A DNA stretch of 64,000 nt, taken from NCBI RefSeq assembly GCF_963422335.1, contig NZ_OY729424.1, forward strand, positions 2,294,001 through 2,358,000, in the 5' to 3' direction. The stretch comes from an uncultured Roseateles sp. (GTDB taxonomy: Bacteria > Pseudomonadota > Gammaproteobacteria > Burkholderiales > Burkholderiaceae_C). Of this stretch, positions 16,733 to 24,382 are shown in pieces (position 1 is the first letter of the stretch; each line of letters starts with the position of its first letter). Position numbers and translations under genes: made by a program. The notes under the pieces are model-generated. The model searched no databases. It saw nothing but the letters and a program-made list of their open reading frames with translations, and was not told where the DNA came from.

Positions 16733-18154
16733 ATGCAAACACAGAGCCTGATTTATGTCGATGGCGCCTGGCGGCCCTCGGCCAGCAAGGAGCTGATTGA
16801 CGTCGTCAACCCGGCCACCGAGCAGGTCATTGGCCGCGCGCCGGCCGGCTGTGCGGAGGACGTCGAGCTGGCCGTGCAGGCCGCCCGGCGCGCACAGGCC
16901 GGCTGGGCGGCCCTGCCGCGCGCCGAGCGCATCGCCCTGGTGGACCGCATCCGCGCCGGCCTGCAGGCGCGCGCCGAGGAGGCCGCCGCGCTGATCTCCG
17001 CCGAGATGGGCGCACCGCTATGGTTCTCGCGCATGGCCCAGCTGGGCATGCCGCTGAAGAACCTGGACTTCGCCGCCCGCGCGCTGGAGGCGATGGAAGA
17101 AGAGGTGCTGGGCAGCACCCGGGTCGTGCGCGATCCGGTCGGGGTGGTGGCCGCCATCACGCCCTGGAATTTTCCGCTGCACCAGATCACCGCCAAGATC
17201 GCTCCGGCCCTGCTGGCCGGCTGCACCGTGGTGCTCAAGCCCAGCGAGCTGACACCGCTGGACGCCTGCCTCCTGACCGAGGTGATTGCCGCCGCCGGCC
17301 TGCCGCCGGGTGTGTTCAATCTGGTCATGGGTACCGGCGCGCGGGTCGGCGAACTACTGGTCTCGCACCCGTTGGTGGACATGGTCAGCTTCACCGGGTC
17401 GACCGGTGCCGGCCGGCGCGTGGCCACCCTGGCTGCGCCGACCTTGAAGAAGGTCGCGCTGGAGCTGGGCGGCAAGTCGGCCAATCTGCTGCTTGCCGAT
17501 GCGAAGCTGGAAGAGGCGTTGCCGGTGGTGCTGAAGCAGGGCTGGGCCAACTCGGGGCAGGCCTGCGCCTGTCTGTCGCGGCTGCTCGTGCCGCGCAGCC
17601 AGCTGGCGCGCGCGCAGGACATGCTGGTCGAGCTGGCGCGAGACTGGGTCGTCGGCGACCCGCTGGCCGAGGGTGTCAAGCTCGGGCCTGTGGCCTCGCT
17701 AGCCCAGCGCGACCGCGTGCGCGGGCTGATCGCCTCCGGCCTGGAGCAGGGCGCACGCTGCCTGACCGGCGGCGTGGCGGCACCCGAAGGCCTGGAGCGC
17801 GGCGCGTATGTGCGGCCGACCTTGCTGACCGATGTGCGCAATGACATGCGCGTCGCCCGCGAGGAGATCTTCGGCCCGGTGATCTGCCTGATCGCCTATG
17901 ACGACGAAGACCAGGCCGTGGCCCTGGCCAATGACAGCGAGTACGGCCTGTCGGGCGGCGTCTGGTCGGCCGACCTGGCCCAGGCCGAGCGCGTGGCGCG
18001 GCGTCTGCACACCGGCCAGGTGGTGCTCAACGGCAGCCCGCTGAACCTGCTGGCGCCGTTTGGCGGCGTCAAGCAGTCGGGCCTGGGGCGCGAGTATGGC
18101 CGCCTAGGTCTTGAGGAGTTTTTCCATCTCAAGTCGCTGCAAGGCGCGGCTTGA
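16733..18154 (+). CDS. NAD(P)-dependent aldehyde dehydrogenase
   Basis: 473 aa ALDH-superfamily enzyme with I-T-P-W-N-F-P-L-H-Q, the G-S-T-G-A-G-R cofactor turn, catalytic Glu in L-E-L-G-G-K-S and nucleophile Cys in N-S-G-Q-A-C; E-E-I-F-G-P-V and a final P-F-G-G-V-K-Q-S-G block complete the fold. The ATG at 16733 follows a GGGAG site 17 bases after the decarboxylase stop; upstream in-frame sequence overlaps that gene and is not used. It should oxidise the aldehyde from the decarboxylase to a carboxylic acid. Benzaldehyde-type and indole-acetaldehyde-type substrates are both possible. Confidence 0.9.
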   Translation: MQTQSLIYVDGAWRPSASKELIDVVNPATEQVIGRAPAGCAEDVELAVQAARRAQAGWAALPRAERIALVDRIRAGLQARAEEAAALISAEMGAPLWFSRMAQLGMPLKNLDFAARALEAMEEEVLGSTRVVRDPVGVVAAITPWNFPLHQITAKIAPALLAGCTVVLKPSELTPLDACLLTEVIAAAGLPPGVFNLVMGTGARVGELLVSHPLVDMVSFTGSTGAGRRVATLAAPTLKKVALELGGKSANLLLADAKLEEALPVVLKQGWANSGQACACLSRLLVPRSQLARAQDMLVELARDWVVGDPLAEGVKLGPVASLAQRDRVRGLIASGLEQGARCLTGGVAAPEGLERGAYVRPTLLTDVRNDMRVAREEIFGPVICLIAYDDEDQAVALANDSEYGLSGGVWSADLAQAERVARRLHTGQVVLNGSPLNLLAPFGGVKQSGLGREYGRLGLEEFFHLKSLQGAA

Positions 18155-18179
18155 TCGTATGCATCAAACGGAATCATCA

Positions 18180-19298
18180 ATGAATCTCAGCAATCCCGCC
18201 GATACGGCCCCCGACTACATTCGCAACCTGCCGCGCTATGTGCCCGGCAAGCCGGCCTCCGAGGTCAAGCGCGAGCAGGCAAGTAAGCCGCTGCGCCTGC
18301 ACCGCATGGCCTCGAACGAGAACCCGCTGGGCGTCAGCGCCAAGGCACTGGCTGCAATGCAGGGCGTGATGGCCGATGCCGCCAACTACCCCGATCCCAG
18401 CGGCCACCAGCTGAAGGCGCGGCTCAGCGCGAGGCTGCGCGTCGAGGCGCAGCAACTGGTGCTGGGCAATGGCTCCAGCGAGCTGCTGGACCTGGCTGCG
18501 CGCTGCTTTCTGCGCGCCGGTGACGAGGCCGTGTATTCGCAGTACGCCTTCCAGGCCTATCCGGTGGCCATCCACGCGGTTGGCGCCACGCCGGTCTGCG
18601 TGCCGGCCCGCGACTACGGCCATGATCTGGACGCGATGCGCGCCGCCATCACCGAGCGTACCAAGCTCGTCTTCATCGCCAATCCGAACAACCCGACCGG
18701 CACCCTGCTCGACGCCGGCGCGCTGCAGCGCTTCGTTGCCTCGGTGCCGCGCCACATCCTGGTGGTGCTGGACGAGGCCTATGGCGAGTTCCTGCCTGAT
18801 GTGGACGCGCTGCACAGCTGCGACTGGATCGCCGAGCATCCGCATCTGCTGGTGCTGCGCACCTTCTCCAAGGCCTATGGCCTGGCCGGCATGCGCGTGG
18901 GCTATGGCGTGGCTCACCCGGCCGTGGCCGATCTGCTGAACCGGCTGCGCCTGACCTTCAACACCAGCGCGATGGCCCAGGCCGCGGCCGAGGCGGCGTT
19001 CGACGACGCCGACTTTCTGCAGCGCAGCCGCGGCAACAACGCCCAGGGCATGGTGCAGCTGGAGCAGGGTCTGCAGGGCTTGGGCCTGCCCTTCATCCGC
19101 TCGCATGCCAATTTCATCGCTATCGACGTCAGCAGCACCGGCCGTACCGGCGCCGAGGTGGCCCAGCAGCTGCTGGCCGCCGGCGTGATCGTCCGGCCGC
19201 TGGGGGCGAATCAGCTGCCGCAGTTCATCCGCGTGACGGTGGGCCTGCCCGAGGACAATGTGGCCTTCCTGGGGGCGCTCAAGCAAGTGCTGAGCTGA
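18180..19298 (+). CDS. HisC-like class I/II pyridoxal-phosphate aminotransferase
   Basis: 372 aa aminotransferase resembling histidinol-phosphate/aromatic aminotransferase HisC. It shows S-N-E-N-P-L-G near the N-terminus, G-N-G-S-S-E-L, N-P-N-N-P-T-G, the D-E-A-Y-G-E-F block and the PLP lysine in T-F-S-K-A-Y-G-L-A-G. An ATG at 18159 would add seven residues; both starts have weak ribosome sites. It sits outside any histidine operon and is the third gene after the decarboxylase and aldehyde dehydrogenase, so a role in converting an aromatic or imidazole amino acid to the decarboxylase substrate is likely. The LysR gene begins 6 bases after its stop. Confidence 0.87.
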   Translation: MNLSNPADTAPDYIRNLPRYVPGKPASEVKREQASKPLRLHRMASNENPLGVSAKALAAMQGVMADAANYPDPSGHQLKARLSARLRVEAQQLVLGNGSSELLDLAARCFLRAGDEAVYSQYAFQAYPVAIHAVGATPVCVPARDYGHDLDAMRAAITERTKLVFIANPNNPTGTLLDAGALQRFVASVPRHILVVLDEAYGEFLPDVDALHSCDWIAEHPHLLVLRTFSKAYGLAGMRVGYGVAHPAVADLLNRLRLTFNTSAMAQAAAEAAFDDADFLQRSRGNNAQGMVQLEQGLQGLGLPFIRSHANFIAIDVSSTGRTGAEVAQQLLAAGVIVRPLGANQLPQFIRVTVGLPEDNVAFLGALKQVLS

Positions 19299-19304
19299 GA
19301 GGCC

Positions 19305-20198
19305 ATGAACGTCAGCCTGCGCCAGCTGCGCGCCTTCGTGGCCATCTACCAGGAGGGCCGGCTGGCCGCCGCCGGGCAGGCGCTGAGCATCACGCCCTCG
19401 GCCGCCAGCCTGCTGCTCAAGCAGCTGGAAGAGACTTTGAGCGTGCGCCTGTTCGACCGCAGCCCGCAGGGCCTGCAGCCCACGGCCGCAGCGCACGCCA
19501 CCATCGCCCAGGCGCGGCGTGCGCTGATGGAGGTGGAGCAACTGGGCCGTGCCGTCAGTGCGCTGGACAATCTGCACCAGGGCCGCGTGGCGGTGGCCGC
19601 CACACCGGCGCTGGCCCGCTATCTGCTGCCGCCGGTGATGCGCGGCTTTGCCGCCAGCCATCCGCAGCTGCAGATCGTGCTCGATGATTGCGCGCCCGAC
19701 CAGCTGATTGCCCGGGTGCTCGACGAAAGCGTGGACTTCGCGCTGGGCACGCCCGAGCAGCCGCTGAGCCCGGCCCTGCGCAGCGAGGTGCTGCTGCGCG
19801 ACCAGCTGAGCCTGATACTGCGCCGCGACCATCTGCTGGCATGCAGCGAGCGTTTAAGCTGGCAGCAGCTGCAGGGCCATGCCTTGATCACCGTGCGGCG
19901 CGGCAATGGCATACGCCATCTGGTCGATCAGGCCCTGTCGCAGAGCCTGACGCCGGTGCGCTTTGCCTACGAGGTGGCAATGTTCAGCACCGCCATTGCG
20001 CTGGCCGAGCAGGGCCTGGGCGCGGCCATACTGCCGGCCTTCATGCTGGGCTTTGCCCGCCATCCGGACCTGGTGGCCCTGCCGCTGATCGACCCCATCA
20101 TCACCCGCAATATCTGCCTGCTCAGCAAGGCCGAGCGCAGCCTGCCGCCGGCGGCGGTGGGGCTGATGCAGGCCTTGCAGCGTGAGCTCGGTGACTGA
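19305..20198 (+). CDS. LysR-family transcriptional regulator
   Basis: 297 aa with an N-terminal winged helix-turn-helix (L-R-Q-L-R-A-F-V ... A-A-S-L-L-L-K-Q-L-E-E) and a substrate-binding domain beginning at G-R-V-A-V-A-A-T-P. It is co-oriented with and 6 bases below the aminotransferase gene, so it may belong to the same transcript and regulate it. Its stop codon directly abuts the stop of the convergent MFS gene (the two together read TGATCA), leaving no room for a terminator between them. Confidence 0.92.
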   Translation: MNVSLRQLRAFVAIYQEGRLAAAGQALSITPSAASLLLKQLEETLSVRLFDRSPQGLQPTAAAHATIAQARRALMEVEQLGRAVSALDNLHQGRVAVAATPALARYLLPPVMRGFAASHPQLQIVLDDCAPDQLIARVLDESVDFALGTPEQPLSPALRSEVLLRDQLSLILRRDHLLACSERLSWQQLQGHALITVRRGNGIRHLVDQALSQSLTPVRFAYEVAMFSTAIALAEQGLGAAILPAFMLGFARHPDLVALPLIDPIITRNICLLSKAERSLPPAAVGLMQALQRELGD

Positions 20199-21446
20199 TC
20201 AGGCGGCTGCTGCGGCGAGGCGCGGCTTGCTCGCCTCGCGGATAGGCATGTGCACCAGTGCGGCGCCCACGGCCAGCAGGATGTCGGCGTACCACATCCA
20301 GTCATAGCTGCCGGTCCATTCGAAGGCCTTGCCGCCCAGGTAGGCACCGAGGAAGCCGCCCAGCTGGTGGGCCAGCATGACCACACCGAACAGCGTGGCC
20401 ATGTTTGCCGGACCGAAGAACTTGGCCACCAGACCGGCCGTCGGCGGCACGGTGGACAGATAGCTGACGCCGATCACGGCCGCGAACACGAAGAAGGTGA
20501 ACTCGGTCTTGGGCGCCACCATGAACAGCGCCACGGCCACCGCCCGCACGGCATAGACCAGCGACAGCAGCGACTTCATGCGCCAGCGTCCGCCCTGGAA
20601 CGAAATCGCCCAGCCCATGGCCAGGCTGCCGACGATATTGAACAGGCCCAGAATGCCCAGCGACCAGGCGCCTACCGAGGGCGGCAGCTGGCAGGCCGCG
20701 ACCACGCCGGGCAGATGGGTGGCGATGAAAGCCACATGGAAGCCGCAGACGAAAAAACCCAGGCTCAAGAGCCGGTAGCTTGGATTGCGCAGCGCCTCGG
20801 CGATGGCCTGGCGGGTGGTCTGCGCCTTGGCGCCGGGCGCCACCTTGGCCGCCAGATGGCGTGAGTTGCCGCGCAGGATCCAGGCCGCGGGCAGGGCCAG
20901 CAGGGTGATGGCGGCCAGGCTTTGAAGGGCTACCACCCAGCCCGCGGCGGCGGTGATGCCCTGCGCCAGCGGCGCGAACAGGAACTGACCGAAGGAGCCG
21001 CCGGCGTTGACGATGCCGGTGGCCATGCCGCGCTTCTCGGCCGGTATCAGCCGCGTGGTGGCTGCCATCATCACCGAGGGCCCGGCCATGCCGGCGCCGC
21101 CGGCGGCCAGCATGCCTATGGCCAGTATCAAGCCCCAGGTCGTGTGCATGAACGGAATCAGCGCCGTGCCGCCCGCCACCAGCAAAACGCCGAGAAAGAT
21201 CACCCGGCCGGCGCCAACGCGGTCGGCCACCATGCCGGCAAAGGGCTGGGTCAGGCCCCACCAGAGCTGGCCGAAGGCGAAGGCCAGGCTGATGCTGCCC
21301 AGGCCCAGGCCGGTCGTGCTGTTGATCGTGCCCAGGAACAGGCCCATCGATTGGCGTGCGCCCATCGTCAGCGCGAAAGTGCCGGCGGCGGCCAGCAGCA
21401 CCACGCCGATGGCGACCTGGCGTTGTGGGGTGAGGGTGTCAGTCAT
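20199..21446 (-). CDS. Major facilitator superfamily transporter
   Basis: 415 aa inner-membrane protein with about twelve hydrophobic segments and the MFS loop 2-3 motif G-M-V-A-D-R-V-G-A-G-R. It resembles OxlT/monocarboxylate-type and YfcJ-like carriers, so an organic acid substrate is a reasonable guess. The start at 21446 has GGAGA at a good distance and overlaps the upstream MarR stop by 8 bases; a Met at 21467 would lack such a site. MarR and transporter therefore form one operon divergent from a thioesterase. Confidence 0.9.
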   Translation of the reverse strand: MTDTLTPQRQVAIGVVLLAAAGTFALTMGARQSMGLFLGTINSTTGLGLGSISLAFAFGQLWWGLTQPFAGMVADRVGAGRVIFLGVLLVAGGTALIPFMHTTWGLILAIGMLAAGGAGMAGPSVMMAATTRLIPAEKRGMATGIVNAGGSFGQFLFAPLAQGITAAAGWVVALQSLAAITLLALPAAWILRGNSRHLAAKVAPGAKAQTTRQAIAEALRNPSYRLLSLGFFVCGFHVAFIATHLPGVVAACQLPPSVGAWSLGILGLFNIVGSLAMGWAISFQGGRWRMKSLLSLVYAVRAVAVALFMVAPKTEFTFFVFAAVIGVSYLSTVPPTAGLVAKFFGPANMATLFGVVMLAHQLGGFLGAYLGGKAFEWTGSYDWMWYADILLAVGAALVHMPIREASKPRLAAAAA

Positions 21447-21906
21447 TGGAATCTCCGGAGGTGTCACTCATCAGGATCAGGCATTCGTCGAGCAGGGCGT
21501 GCAGCTGCAGCACCTTGTCTAGCCCTAGGCGTTCGTTCAGGGCCAGCTGGGCCCGCTTCCATTCGGCTTGCGCCTCGACGCGCTTGGCGCGGCCGGTATC
21601 GGTGGCGGTGACGACGCGGCTGCGGCCATCGACGCCGGGGCCGATCTCAACCCAGCCGGCGGCGATCAGTGATTGCAGATTGCGCGTCAGGGTCGAGGCA
21701 TCCATCTCCATCACCTTGGCCAGGTCGCTGGGCCGCACCGGCGCCAGCTTGACGACATAGGACAGCAACGAATACTGCGTTGTCTTCACGCCGGCCGCGC
21801 CGACGATGTTGTCGTAGTGCTGGCTGACGCGGCGCGTCAGCTGGCGCAACTTCAGATTGGTGCAGCCCGCCGGCGCGGCGGCTGCGGAACGGGGCGGAGA
21901 TGTCAT
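21439..21906 (-). CDS. MarR-family transcriptional regulator
   Basis: 155 aa winged-helix protein: T-T-Q-Y-S-L-L-S-Y helix, P-S-D-L-A-K-V-M-E-M-D-A-S-T-L-T-R-N recognition region and the wing D-G-R-S-R-V-V-T. The ATG at 21906 is preceded by AGGGA; a TTG start at 21927 is less likely. It is translationally coupled (8-base overlap) to the MFS transporter, and a perfect 14-base palindrome lies about 30 bases upstream of its start, which it probably binds to repress itself, the transporter and the divergent thioesterase. Confidence 0.92.
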   Translation of the reverse strand: MTSPPRSAAAAPAGCTNLKLRQLTRRVSQHYDNIVGAAGVKTTQYSLLSYVVKLAPVRPSDLAKVMEMDASTLTRNLQSLIAAGWVEIGPGVDGRSRVVTATDTGRAKRVEAQAEWKRAQLALNERLGLDKVLQLHALLDECLILMSDTSGDSND

Positions 21907-21935
21907 GACGGATCCCTGCTTGAACAATGGAAATG

Positions 21936-21963
21936 ATTGTAGCTACAATTGTTGCAACTACAA
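21936..21963. promoter_or_regulatory. Palindromic MarR-type operator between MarR/MFS and thioesterase genes
   Basis: ATTGTAGCTACAAT at 21936-21949 is a perfect 14-base palindrome. It runs straight into TTGTTGCAACTACAA (21949-21963), which holds a second perfect core GTTGCAAC. Two abutting sites in a divergent promoter are typical for MarR-family repressors. Binding by the adjacent MarR is inferred. Confidence 0.75.
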
Positions 21964-21978
21964 CCGAAGGGGTTTTCC

Positions 21979-22527
21979 ATGCAAGCCAGGACAGAAGTCG
22001 TTGATGCCGCCGAAGTACTGAAGCAATGGCAGGCGCAAGACGCGGCCGTGCGCGCACGCCTGAGCCACAGCGGCGTGGCCGAGCTGAGCCAGGTGGCGGG
22101 CAAGACCGGCCTGGAGGTGATGCAGGCGATGCTGGCCGGCGAACTTCCCTATCCGCCGATTGCCGACACCCTGGACTTCGCCTTGATCGAAGCCGATTTC
22201 GGTCGCGCCGTGTTCCAGGGCACGCCCAAGTTCCGCCACTACAACCCGCTGGGCACGGTGCACGGCGGCTGGTTCGCCACCCTGCTCGACTCAGCGGTGG
22301 GCTGCGCCGTGCACACGACGATGCCGGTGGGCAAGAGCTACACCACGGCCGAGCTGAAGATCAATATCGTGCGGCCCTTGAGCGAGCGCATTCCGCTGGT
22401 GCGTGCCGTCGGCACGGTGATCCATGGCGGCAACCGCATGGCCACGGCCGAGGGTCGCCTGGTCGGGCCGGATGGCAAGCTGTATGCCCATGCGACCACG
22501 ACCTGCTTCATCTTCGATATGAAGTAG
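21979..22527 (+). CDS. PaaI/YdiI-like hotdog-fold thioesterase
   Basis: 182 aa with a single hotdog domain: the N-P-L-G-T-V-H-G-G-W-F-A-T-L-L-D-S-A segment carries the active-site Asp/Gly region, followed by T-T-A-E-L-K-I-N-I-V-R-P. Such enzymes hydrolyse acyl- or aryl-CoA thioesters. The ATG at 21979 has a GAAGGGG ribosome site. An N-terminal helical extension of about 60 residues precedes the domain. It is divergent from the MarR/MFS operon across a palindromic operator, so thioester hydrolysis and transport are probably induced together. Confidence 0.87.
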   Translation: MQARTEVVDAAEVLKQWQAQDAAVRARLSHSGVAELSQVAGKTGLEVMQAMLAGELPYPPIADTLDFALIEADFGRAVFQGTPKFRHYNPLGTVHGGWFATLLDSAVGCAVHTTMPVGKSYTTAELKINIVRPLSERIPLVRAVGTVIHGGNRMATAEGRLVGPDGKLYAHATTTCFIFDMK

Positions 22528-22533
22528 AGAGTG

Positions 22534-24189
22534 TCATTGAGCGGCCCCGCGCACCGTCGCAATCAGCGCCGTGGCCTGTGCCGCATCGATTGAATCACCG
22601 CGCCAGGCGACCTGGCCGTCCGGCCGCGCCAGCAGCAGCTTGTGCCGGTACGCCTTCGGCCGGTTCTGTACGGGCAGATCGACGAGCGCCAGCGGCACGC
22701 TCTGTGTGGCGGCGGCATCGAGCAGGGCCTGCACATCCAGGCTCGGGTCGTTGCGCAGCAGGGTATAGCCCTGGCCCAGCGCGTCGTACAGCGAGCGGCC
22801 GTCGGCCAGCCACAGATGCGGCACGCGGCAGCCCGGTGCGGTCGAAGGCGTGAAGCTGCCCATGCCGTACTCGGGTGCGGCCTCGCCGTCATAGGCGATC
22901 AGCGGCGAGTTGTCGTAGTAGTAGCCGAAGTTCAGGCCGGCGCAGCAGTATTGCTGGACGTTCAAGTCGTAGATGTCCTGGCCCACCTGAGCACGCAGCG
23001 CCTCGGCTTCGGGGCTGGTGCCCTCCAGGCCAGCGGGCACGGCGCGGCGGCGCTTGGCCATCTCGTGGGCATGGTTCATCGCGAAGCGCGACACCTGCTC
23101 GGTGATGGGCAGGCGCTCGGCCTCGTAGGCGTCCAGCATGCCCTCGCCACCCCAGCCCATTAGACGCGCGGCCAGCAGCCAGCCCAGGTTCTCGGCGTCG
23201 GCAATGCCGGCATTCATGCCGTAACCGGCATAGGGCACCCACAGATGGGCGGCATCGCCGCAGATGAAGACGCGGCGGTCGCGGAACTTGTCGGCCACCA
23301 GGCGGCGGCCGAACCAGTCTTCCTTGCTGATGATGGTGAACTCGAAGTCCGGGCCCACGCCCATGATGGCGCGCAGCGCCCAGTCGCGATCGACCGACTC
23401 GAAGTCGGGTTCGTCGTCGCGCAGATAGTTGTGCACCAGCCAGGTCTCGCGGCCGTCGATCGCATAGATATTGCCGCTGCGCACCGGGTTCAGCGAGAAC
23501 ATCGCCCAGGCGGGTGGCGACTGCAGCGCGGCGATCAGGCCAGGCGCGCGGATGTAGCTCGATTGCACGCGCTGCACCACGGCATCACCCACCAGGCTGG
23601 CGCCTATCGCCTTGCGCACTGCCGAGCGCCCACCGTCGCAGCCGACCAGGTAGCGGGCCTCGATGGCGAAGGCCTCGCCGCTGGCCAGATCGGTGGCCTG
23701 GGCGAACACCTGCGAAGCGCTCTGCTCGAAGCCTTCGATGCGCGTGCTGTTCAGCATCGTCAGGCCCGGTTGCGCCTCGGCATGCTTGAACATGATGGGC
23801 TCGATGAACAGCTGGTTGATGCGGTGCGGGGGCTCCGGCGTGGGCCACCAGCCATCGGGGCCGCTGGTGTCGGTGTAGCGGTCGCGCCGGCAGGGGATCT
23901 TGATGCGGGTGATCTCGGTGCCTGTGGTCGTGGTGCGGTAGGAGATGTCGTTCGGATAGTCCTCCGGCAGGCCGGCGGCGCGCAGCTTGGCCGCCACGCC
24001 GAGGCGGCGCAGTATCTCCATCGAACGCGCCGAGATGTGGTTGCACTTGACCTCGGGCGGCTCGCCGCGTTGCCGCTGCTCGGCCACCAGCACCTGCAGG
24101 CCGCGGGCGGCCAGGGTCATGGCCAGGGTCAGGCCCACCGGGCCGGCACCGACGATCAACACATCGGTCTTCAGGGTCTTGGTCTGCAT
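22534..24189 (-). CDS. Class A FAD-dependent aromatic monooxygenase (MhpA/TfdB/PheA type)
   Basis: 551 aa single-component flavoprotein hydroxylase. N-terminal FAD motif G-A-G-P-V-G-L-T at about residue 14, the D-G motif in C-D-G-G-R-S-A-V-R and the G-D motif G-D-A-A-H-L-W-V-P-Y are all present, and a thioredoxin-like C-terminal domain typical of phenol hydroxylases fits the length. It uses NAD(P)H and O2 to hydroxylate a phenolic ring. The ATG at 24189 begins the conserved region; longer frames run into the divergent control region. It converges on the thioesterase gene with a 6-base gap and is divergent from a SARP-like regulator. Confidence 0.92.
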   Translation of the reverse strand: MQTKTLKTDVLIVGAGPVGLTLAMTLAARGLQVLVAEQRQRGEPPEVKCNHISARSMEILRRLGVAAKLRAAGLPEDYPNDISYRTTTTGTEITRIKIPCRRDRYTDTSGPDGWWPTPEPPHRINQLFIEPIMFKHAEAQPGLTMLNSTRIEGFEQSASQVFAQATDLASGEAFAIEARYLVGCDGGRSAVRKAIGASLVGDAVVQRVQSSYIRAPGLIAALQSPPAWAMFSLNPVRSGNIYAIDGRETWLVHNYLRDDEPDFESVDRDWALRAIMGVGPDFEFTIISKEDWFGRRLVADKFRDRRVFICGDAAHLWVPYAGYGMNAGIADAENLGWLLAARLMGWGGEGMLDAYEAERLPITEQVSRFAMNHAHEMAKRRRAVPAGLEGTSPEAEALRAQVGQDIYDLNVQQYCCAGLNFGYYYDNSPLIAYDGEAAPEYGMGSFTPSTAPGCRVPHLWLADGRSLYDALGQGYTLLRNDPSLDVQALLDAAATQSVPLALVDLPVQNRPKAYRHKLLLARPDGQVAWRGDSIDAAQATALIATVRGAAQ

Positions 24190-24382
24190 GGGTTTCCGAT
24201 TTGATTGATTGATTTCTGCAACAAATTCTAGGCAGACCCGTGGCCGGCGGGGCGAGGCTTTCTGCAGCCGGCTTGAGCAAAACTCAAGGGCTGAGTTCGC
24301 TGTAACGCCCGTTACGTCGCCTACGTTGCGGCCGTCACCGGCGGAGCCGCGACAATGGGCCTTTCTTCCCATCGAGCCGCCC
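24190..24382. promoter_or_regulatory. Divergent control region with two inverted repeats
   Basis: Between the FAD monooxygenase and the SARP-like gene there are two clean inverted repeats: CTTGAG-CAAAA-CTCAAG (24272-24288) and GTAAC-GCCC-GTTAC (24302-24315). They are candidate operators for the adjacent regulator or an unlinked one. AT-rich sequence near 24195-24235 probably holds the monooxygenase promoter. Confidence 0.5.

Noticed and set aside
18177..19832. 551-codon minus-strand frame over the HisC-like and LysR genes
   Set aside because: It spans two real genes and their junction in antisense; composition is typical of GC-rich shadows.
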